This document shows, piece by piece, positions 32,122-36,817 of a stretch of 36,817 nucleotides of DNA. Each line of letters begins with the position of its first letter. Within the stretch, counting starts at the first letter, position 1. The DNA comes from SVTX01 sp045638125. GTDB lineage: Bacteria > Bacillota > Clostridia > Oscillospirales > CAG-272. A program made the translations under genes and the position numbers. The notes beneath the pieces were generated by a model. The model had not been told where the DNA came from and ran no database searches. It saw only the letters and a program-made list of their open reading frames with translations. The stretch lies in the NCBI GenBank assembly GCA_045638125.1, contig JAZUAS010000114.1:1-36817 (forward strand), read 5' to 3'.

Positions 32122-32436
32122 TTATTGAATGTGTTTGTTTATAAAGGTCTCAATTATCGTTTTAGAGTTCAATCCAATAAGCTTTCCCGCGACCTCGCCG
32201 TTCTTCACGATGATGAGGGTAGGGATACTATCGATAGCAAAGGTAATTGCGAGCTGCTGTTCAGTGTCAACGTTGACTTTAGCTACCTTGATGTCCTCTC
32301 GCTCATTGGCGATCGCCTCGATAGCTGGAGCGATCACACGACAAGGACCGCACCACTCTGCCCAAAAATCAAGCAGAACAGGTTTTTCGGAATTTACTAC
32401 CTCGGATTCAAAATTTGCTTTAGTTATTTCGATCAT
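32122..32436 (-). CDS. trxA: Thioredoxin
   Basis: A 104-residue thioredoxin that reduces protein disulfides in the cytoplasm. Seen: VLLDFWAEWCGPCRVIAP with the WCGPC active site, the cis-proline in DSIPTLIIVKNG, and the usual length. It is the last gene of a minus-strand operon: sufC, SufB-like, FTR-like, trxA, and lies 12 bases after the FTR-like gene. Its reductant could be the FTR-like protein or the TrxB encoded 2 kb away; both types are at hand. Confidence 0.97.
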   Translation of the reverse strand: MIEITKANFESEVVNSEKPVLLDFWAEWCGPCRVIAPAIEAIANEREDIKVAKVNVDTEQQLAITFAIDSIPTLIIVKNGEVAGKLIGLNSKTIIETFINKHIQ

Positions 32437-32448
32437 ATTGTTTTCTCC

Positions 32449-32646
32449 TTATTTGCTCTTGTAGTAAAGCATACAGTGGCAATAGCCCTCAAAGTCGGGA
32501 TCCTTGATCTGTGCCTTGAATTCCTCGCACATACACTTGTACTCGGGCTTGTCCTCTCTGCGGCAGGGGCAGTATCCGTTTCGTCTTTTGAGTCCTTCTT
32601 TTACGATGGCAACCAGCTCTTTATCGGGATTTTCGGTTATTTTCAT
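32449..32646 (-). CDS. Ferredoxin:thioredoxin reductase catalytic-subunit-like Fe-S protein
   Basis: A 65-residue protein with three CxC motifs: GYCPCR, YKCMCEEF and GYCHCMLYY. This is the signature of the ferredoxin:thioredoxin reductase catalytic chain, in which a [4Fe-4S] cluster next to a disulfide passes electrons from ferredoxin to thioredoxin. The spacing differs from the plant and cyanobacterial form: nine residues between the first two motifs and 15 between the last two, against 16 and eight as I recall them. It is also much shorter. GAGG precedes the ATG at 32646; an upstream ATG (32658) is less well placed. The thioredoxin gene starts 12 bases after its stop, which supports the assignment. 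Confidence 0.87.
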   Translation of the reverse strand: MKITENPDKELVAIVKEGLKRRNGYCPCRREDKPEYKCMCEEFKAQIKDPDFEGYCHCMLYYKSK

Positions 32647-32659
32647 AATAAACCTCACA

Positions 32660-33592
32660 TTACTTCAAGAATCCGTTGATGATCTCTTCCTCTGCCTGCT
32701 TTTCGTCAAGACCGAGGGTCATGAGCTTGATAAGCTGCTCGCCTGCGATCTTACCGATTGCCGCCTCGTGAATAAGGGATGCCTCGGTGTTATTAGCAAC
32801 TATTTTGGGGATCGCAACAACGCTTGCATTATCCATAATAATTGCATCGCATTCGGTGTGACCGGAGCATTTTGCGTTGCCTACAACGTCGGAAATAAAG
32901 AGCTGACGTGAGTTGTCCTTTGCGACAGAACGGGAAACGACGTGAGTTCCGCAATCCTCGCCCTTGAGGTCAACCACGAACTCGGTTTCTGCAAACTGCT
33001 CGCCGTGGGTCATTATCTTCTCGTAAACGATAAGAGTTGACTTTTCGTGGAGCACCGCCTCGGTCTTACGCTTGGTGGAGTCAACTCCCTTGATCTGGGT
33101 AGTTTCCATTTCCATATACGCGCCCTCTGCAAGCTCGACTACGGTGTGGGGATTCATTATGTTCTTGCCGTTTCCGTCGCCGTCGCCATAGTGCTTTTCA
33201 ACGTACTTTACCTTTGAGTTTTTGCCAAGGTAAAAGCTATGGATACCGCTATGCTCACTATCCTGAACGCCGCAATTATGGATGCCGCATCCTGCGATAA
33301 TAAGCACGTCTGCGCCCTCTTCAATGTGGAAATCGTTGTAAACGACCTCCTTGAGTCCGCTTTCTGCCAAAATTACGGGGATATGAACGCTCTCACGCTT
33401 GCCTGCCGCCTTGATATAGATGTCGATACCGGGCTTGTCCGTCTTTTTCTCGATGATGATGTTTTCGGAGGACTGCTTATCAAAGGTTTCGCCGTCAACA
33501 CGAATAGAGTAAGCTCCTGTGGGAACGGTTTCAAGGTCAGCGACCTGACGGAGGAGGTTAAGTTTGATACTGTCCAGCTTCTTCTCTGCCAT
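32660..33592 (-). CDS. SufB/SufD-family Fe-S assembly scaffold (minimal SUF type)
   Basis: A 310-residue protein of the SufB/SufD beta-helix family, shorter than E. coli SufB (about 495) or SufD (about 423). Seen: ADVLIIAGCGIHNCGVQDSEHSG, where the two cysteines could bind a cluster, GDGNGKNIMNPHTVVEL, and near the end SGHTECDAIIMDNA, the most conserved patch of the family, followed by PKIVANNTEASLIHEAAIGKI with the Glu and His used in catalysis. The start ATG overlaps the sufC stop (TAATG), so the two are translated together. With a single scaffold and no sufS, sufU or second scaffold, it resembles the two-gene SUF-like minimal system of anaerobes. Confidence 0.92.
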   Translation of the reverse strand: MAEKKLDSIKLNLLRQVADLETVPTGAYSIRVDGETFDKQSSENIIIEKKTDKPGIDIYIKAAGKRESVHIPVILAESGLKEVVYNDFHIEEGADVLIIAGCGIHNCGVQDSEHSGIHSFYLGKNSKVKYVEKHYGDGDGNGKNIMNPHTVVELAEGAYMEMETTQIKGVDSTKRKTEAVLHEKSTLIVYEKIMTHGEQFAETEFVVDLKGEDCGTHVVSRSVAKDNSRQLFISDVVGNAKCSGHTECDAIIMDNASVVAIPKIVANNTEASLIHEAAIGKIAGEQLIKLMTLGLDEKQAEEEIINGFLK

Positions 33593-34323
33593 TACTCGTC
33601 ACCTCCCTGTGTGAACTTGCATCCTACCTGCGCCGACAAAAGATCGGGCAGAATTGCAGCCTTTTCGCCGTATGCAGAGATCTTTCCGTCTGCTACGACT
33701 ACGATCTTATCTGCGATATCAAGAATTCTCTCCTGATGGGAGATTATAAGGATGCAACCGTGGGTTCTTTCGTGCATCTTCTCAAAAACCTTGATAAGGT
33801 TATTGAAGCTCCAGAGGTCGATACCCGCCTCGGGCTCGTCGAAGATAGAAAATTTAGTGCCACGGGCGTTTATCATAGCGATCTCGATTCTCTTAAGCTC
33901 ACCACCCGACAAGGATTCGTTAACCTCGCGGTTGACGTATTCCTTTGCGCAAAGACCAACCTCGGAGAGGTATTTGCAAGCCTCTGCAACCGAAATTTTG
34001 CTTCCTGCCGCCAAGGAAATAAGATCCTTGACAGTGATGCCCTTAAATCTTACGGGCTGCTGGAAAGCAAAGCTGATGCCCGCATTGGCTCTCTCGGTGA
34101 TGGACATATTGGTAATATCCACGCCGTCTAGAAGTATCTGACCCGAGGTCGCCTTATATATACCCGCAATAAGCTTTGCGAGTGTAGACTTACCGCCGCC
34201 GTTAGGACCTGTGATAGCAACGAAACGGTCGTTAATGGTAAGGCTTATATCGTCAATTATACGGTTTTCCTTGCCGGTGTTTTCGTCAATGACCGTATAA
34301 GTCAGATTTTTGATCTCTAACAT
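33592..34323 (-). CDS. sufC: Fe-S cluster assembly ATPase SufC
   Basis: The soluble ABC-type ATPase that partners SufB/D in Fe-S assembly. It has 243 residues. Seen: ITGPNGGGKSTLAKLIAG (Walker A), FAFQQPVRFKGITVKD with the Q-loop, NESLSGGELKRIEIA (signature), SIFDEPEAGIDLW (Walker B) and ISHQERIL (His switch). I start at the ATG at 34323, eight bases after AAAGGA; an in-frame ATG at 34392 lies upstream of the promoter's -10 box and cannot be used from it. First gene of the operon, under the promoter at 34376-34404. Confidence 0.97.
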   Translation of the reverse strand: MLEIKNLTYTVIDENTGKENRIIDDISLTINDRFVAITGPNGGGKSTLAKLIAGIYKATSGQILLDGVDITNMSITERANAGISFAFQQPVRFKGITVKDLISLAAGSKISVAEACKYLSEVGLCAKEYVNREVNESLSGGELKRIEIAMINARGTKFSIFDEPEAGIDLWSFNNLIKVFEKMHERTHGCILIISHQERILDIADKIVVVADGKISAYGEKAAILPDLLSAQVGCKFTQGGDE

Positions 34324-34375
34324 TCTGTTTTTCCTTTCTGAAACACTATATATAAAAGCATTATTTGCCAATAAT

Positions 34376-34404
34376 ATTCTACCATAAAACATTAATTAAA
34401 TCAA
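34376..34404 (-). promoter_or_regulatory. Promoter of the sufC-sufB-FTR-trxA operon
   Basis: TTGATT (34399-34404), 17 bases, TAGAAT (34376-34381), with TG one base before the -10 box. It is weaker than the other promoters here, which fits a regulated gene set. I saw no clear IscR- or Fur-type dyad. Confidence 0.7.
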
Positions 34405-34433
34405 TAGATTTAAAGAAAATAATATTTTAAAAA

Positions 34434-34455
34434 GGGGAAAGATTTTGTCTTCCCC
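34434..34455 (-). terminator. trxB terminator
   Basis: On the minus strand GGGGGAAGA pairs with TCTTTCCCC (one G-U pair) and is followed by TTTTT, 10 bases after the trxB stop. Confidence 0.87.
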
Positions 34456-34464
34456 CTATCTTTT

Positions 34465-35370
34465 TTATGCATCTAAATATCTGCAAGCTGCGAGTGCGGC
34501 AATTGCGCCGTCTCCGCAAGCGGTGGATATCTGACGGATATTCTTTGTTCTGCAGTCACCTGCAACGAAAAGGCCCTCGGTTTCGGTCAAGCAATTCTCG
34601 TCGGAAACCACGTATCCTCTATCAGAAAGCGCTACAACGTTCTTATAAGCCTCGTTTTCGGGAACCTGTCCGATTGCTACGAACATTCCATCAAGGTCAA
34701 GTCTGGTCTTTTCACCGGTTGCGGTATTCTTGATAACTATGCCGCCGAAAACGTCGTTTCCGTGAATTGCTTCAACGGTGCATCCGTAGATGATCTCGAC
34801 GTTCTTTCTCTTACGAAGAATGTTGGCAAGCTTCTCTTCACCGGTAAGAAAATCAAGGTTCTGAACAACGTATACCTTCTCACATCCGTCGGAGAGCATG
34901 ATAGCTTCCTGGAGCGCAGAGTTACCGCCGCCGATAACTGCTACGGTCTTGCCTGCATAGAATGCGCCGTCACAAACTGCGCAGAAGGAGATACCCTCAC
35001 CAATGAAGTCCTCTTCTCTGTCGATACCGAGCAGACGGTGACGCGCACCGGTTGCGATAATAACGGTCTTGGACATATAAACGTCGTCGCCACAGAATAC
35101 ACAAAAGAGATTTCCCTCTTTTTCAATTCCGGTAACCTCTGCCATATCAAGCTCGGCGCCCATCTCGAGAGCCTGGGATACCATCTTTTCGGCAAGCTCG
35201 TTACCGCTTATCTGGTTATATCCGGGGTAGTTTTCTATTTTAGGGGAAAAGGTCATCTGACCACCGAACATTCCCTTATCAAGCACGAGAACGCTTTTAT
35301 CTGCTCTGCGAGCATATATAGCGGCGGTAAGTCCCGCAGGACCTGCGCCTATAACGATTAAATCATACAT
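34465..35370 (-). CDS. trxB: Thioredoxin reductase (NADPH-type flavoprotein family)
   Basis: A 301-residue flavoenzyme that passes electrons from NAD(P)H or a related donor to thioredoxin. Seen: LIVIGAGPAGLTAAIYARRA (FAD loop), ENYPGY, the redox centre FCAVCDGAF (CATC is more usual), AVIGGGNSALQEA (second nucleotide loop, where the Gly-x-Gly-x-x-Ala/Ser shape is kept) and FVAGDCRTKNIRQIS (FAD). The residues after the second loop, QNLDFL in place of the Arg-rich HRR.. pattern, do not show the usual NADPH-binding arginines, so the donor might differ, for example ferredoxin or NADH. AAAGGA precedes the ATG. I found no promoter just upstream, so it may be read from farther up. Confidence 0.93.
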   Translation of the reverse strand: MYDLIVIGAGPAGLTAAIYARRADKSVLVLDKGMFGGQMTFSPKIENYPGYNQISGNELAEKMVSQALEMGAELDMAEVTGIEKEGNLFCVFCGDDVYMSKTVIIATGARHRLLGIDREEDFIGEGISFCAVCDGAFYAGKTVAVIGGGNSALQEAIMLSDGCEKVYVVQNLDFLTGEEKLANILRKRKNVEIIYGCTVEAIHGNDVFGGIVIKNTATGEKTRLDLDGMFVAIGQVPENEAYKNVVALSDRGYVVSDENCLTETEGLFVAGDCRTKNIRQISTACGDGAIAALAACRYLDA

Positions 35371-35666
35371 TTTGAAATTCCTTTCTTGTGGTCGGAATTA
35401 AACTTTATCTTATTCAAAGTTTTTGCGTCGCCGATGTTTTCGAAGAAAACTCGCAAAGCAGGATTGCTTGCAATCTGCGTGAGTTTTTCTTAAAAAGCGA
35501 CCGCTAATCCAACGCGCGGAGCGTTGGTCGCCGCGCGCACGCGGCGAAATTTCCTTACCCTTCATAAGCGCCACAGAAGGGTGAATTTCAAAAGCTCATA
35601 GAGCTTTTGAAAGAGGGGAACCGCACAAGTGGGGGGTTCCCCTCTAAATCATTAAATCAACAATTA
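35371..35666. other. Hairpin-dense intergenic region between trxB and nrdD
   Basis: In 296 bases I count six successive inverted repeats: 35446-35487 (AAAACTCGCA/TGCGTGAGTTTT with an inner GATTG/CAATC stem), 35509-35527 (CCAACGC/GCGTTGG), 35528-35547 (TCGCCGCG/CGCGGCGA), 35557-35582 (ACCCTTC/GAAGGGT), 35586-35612 (a perfect 12-bp stem TTTCAAAAGCTC/GAGCTTTTGAAA) and 35612-35645 (AGAGGGGAACC/GGTTCCCCTCT). Some are GC-rich unlike the usual intergenic DNA here. No gene, transposase or tRNA was seen. It may be an inserted palindromic repeat element or a structured RNA. Confidence 0.75.
35612..35645 (-). terminator. nrdD terminator candidate
   Basis: An 11-bp perfect stem around a 12-base loop, 21 bases after the nrdD stop, followed on the minus strand only by TTC and then the next hairpin, so the T-tract is weak. 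Confidence 0.6.
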
Positions 35667-36817
35667 TTAGAGAGAAGTTTCAATAAACTTCTTGATGTTG
35701 GAGAGGTTAGCAGCCTTGGCAACCTCAACTCCGTCCTCAACAACTACGAGGGTGGGAGCCTGCTTAATGCCGTATGCTGCAACGAGATCAAGATGCTCGT
35801 CTGCATACATCTTTTCGAACTCTATGCCTGCCTTGTCAAGGAACTCTGCAGCGATCTTGCAGTTGGGGCAGGTCTTGGTAGCGAACAGAAGAATCTGCTT
35901 TCCGGTTACGGTCTCGCATACACACTCTTCTGCGGCAACAGGCTCGGGAATTACATTGATGGTTCTTACGCTGTCAGTACCAACGTTGATCTCGGGATGA
36001 AGCTCTGTGGAGCGATCGATATTATAGGTTCTTCTCTCCTTGAACTCCTGGCTCTTACCGTCGTTCCAGTTCTGAACGGGACGATAGTAACCGGTGATAC
36101 GGCTATAAACCTCTGTCTTCTTGCCGCACTTGGGGCAGGTGTACTCCTCACCGTTAATGTACCCATGATCTGTACATACGGAGTATGTAGGAGACATTGT
36201 GTAATAAGGAAGCTTGTAGTTCTCTGCGATCTTGCGAACAAGATTTGCAGCGCTCTTCCAGGTGGGAAGCTTCTCACCAAGGAATGCGTGGAATACAGTA
36301 CCCGAAGTGTAGAGGGTCTGAAGCTCGTCCTGAATATCGAGAGCGTCGAAGATGTCCTCGGTGTAGCTTACGGGAAGGTGGCTGGAGTTAGTGTAGTAAG
36401 GAGCCTTTGCATTATCGGTAGCGGTAATGATGTCGGGCCATCTCTTTCTATCGTGCTTAGCGAAGCGGTAAGAGGTGGACTCTGCGGGAGTTGCCTCAAG
36501 GTTGTAGAGGTCGCCGTACATTTCCTGATAGTCGGAAAGTCTTTCTCTCATGTGGTTGAGAACGTTCTTGGTAAACTCCTGGGTTTCCTTATGAGTCATA
36601 TCTGCTCTGAGCCACTTAGCGTTAAGACCAACCTCGTTCATACCAACGAGACCGATGGTTGAGAAGTGGTTGTTGAAGGTGCCAAGGTATCTCTTGGTGT
36701 AGGGATAAAGTCCCTCGTCAAGAAGCTTGGTTATAACGCCACGCTTGATTTTAAGTGAGCGAGCCGCAATATCCATCATCTTGTCAAGTCTCTTGTAGAA
36801 CTCTTCCTCGTTCTCGG
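35667..36817 (-). CDS. nrdD: Anaerobic ribonucleoside-triphosphate reductase with fused C-terminal thioredoxin-like domain (N-terminus outside window)
   Basis: Class III ribonucleotide reductase makes deoxynucleotides without oxygen, using a glycyl radical made by NrdG. About 383 C-terminal residues are visible; the frame is open to the window edge, so the rest lies beyond. Seen: NSSHLPVSYTEDIFDALDIQ, TMSPTYSVCTDHGYINGEEY followed by TCPKCGKKTEVYSRITGYYRP, with zinc-site cysteines and the radical glycine in the TGYYRP segment. After a short linker, the last 78 residues (35667-35903) are a thioredoxin- or glutaredoxin-like domain, LLFATKTCPNCKIAAEF, with a CPNC active site and the cis-proline in QAPTLVVVEDG. 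This may supply the electrons in cis. Confidence 0.95.
   Translation of the reverse strand, partial: ENEEEFYKRLDKMMDIAARSLKIKRGVITKLLDEGLYPYTKRYLGTFNNHFSTIGLVGMNEVGLNAKWLRADMTHKETQEFTKNVLNHMRERLSDYQEMYGDLYNLEATPAESTSYRFAKHDRKRWPDIITATDNAKAPYYTNSSHLPVSYTEDIFDALDIQDELQTLYTSGTVFHAFLGEKLPTWKSAANLVRKIAENYKLPYYTMSPTYSVCTDHGYINGEEYTCPKCGKKTEVYSRITGYYRPVQNWNDGKSQEFKERRTYNIDRSTELHPEINVGTDSVRTINVIPEPVAAEECVCETVTGKQILLFATKTCPNCKIAAEFLDKAGIEFEKMYADEHLDLVAAYGIKQAPTLVVVEDGVEVAKAANLSNIKKFIETSL

Noticed and set aside
35400..35666. Insertion sequence or integron at the hairpin array
   Set aside because: No transposase or integrase frame and no flanking target-site duplication that I could see; kept only as an unexplained structured region.
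1..36817. tRNA or rRNA genes
   Set aside because: No CCA-ending cloverleaf, TTCRA loop or rRNA segment was recognised on either strand; I cannot run a covariance search to exclude one fully.

Overview
The window looks like chromosome of an uncultured, anaerobic, Gram-positive-type bacterium of the class Clostridia (Oscillospirales-like is my best guess). The reasons are strong GGAGG ribosome binding sites, promoters with TTGACA, a 17-base spacer, a TG one base before the -10 box and TATAAT, compact intrinsic terminators, lipoproteins with short lipoboxes, a class III (anaerobic) ribonucleotide reductase, a minimal two-gene SUF system, and a sodium-pump decarboxylase beta subunit. I see no rRNA, tRNA, CRISPR array, transposase or prophage. 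The placement is inference from gene content only.

Layout. 1-4088: the end of gpmI, then minus-strand single-gene units (a 39-residue membrane peptide, a small lipoprotein, a nucleotidyltransferase) and the rplM-rpsI operon. 4401-7073: an S1-domain protein and an orphan solute-binding lipoprotein on the plus strand. 7186-14976: a minus-strand run secA, two unknown multi-pass membrane proteins, an Asn/Gln-repeat peptide, and a PcrA/UvrD helicase. 15178-16752: trmL-mnmA (tRNA wobble modification), divergent from secA. 16811-18388: a decarboxylase beta/gamma subunit pair behind a perfect promoter and a structured leader resembling a yybP-ykoY-type cation riboswitch with its own terminator. 18420-20443: a Dabb-TPR-DUF4037 operon. 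20714-28228: plus-strand units for a CPA2 antiporter with an MgtC-like protein, RmuC, and an operon of THUMP rRNA methyltransferase, rsmA and a GH25 lysozyme with seven Cys repeats. 28310-30154: typA (minus). 30406-32076: a DUF4091 protein. 32122-36817: a minus-strand redox block with sufC, a SufB/D-like scaffold, a ferredoxin:thioredoxin reductase-like protein and trxA in one tight operon, then trxB, a hairpin-dense intergenic region, and the C-terminal part of nrdD carrying a fused thioredoxin-like domain.

How the genes fit together. Most are housekeeping genes for translation, RNA modification, secretion and repair. The two parts most worth attention are (a) the predicted cation-sensing leader in front of the decarboxylase beta subunit, where the proposed aptamer and the terminator compete for the same strand, and (b) the right-hand redox block, where Fe-S assembly, an Fe-S dithiol reductase, thioredoxin, thioredoxin reductase and a ribonucleotide reductase with its own thioredoxin-like tail lie side by side.
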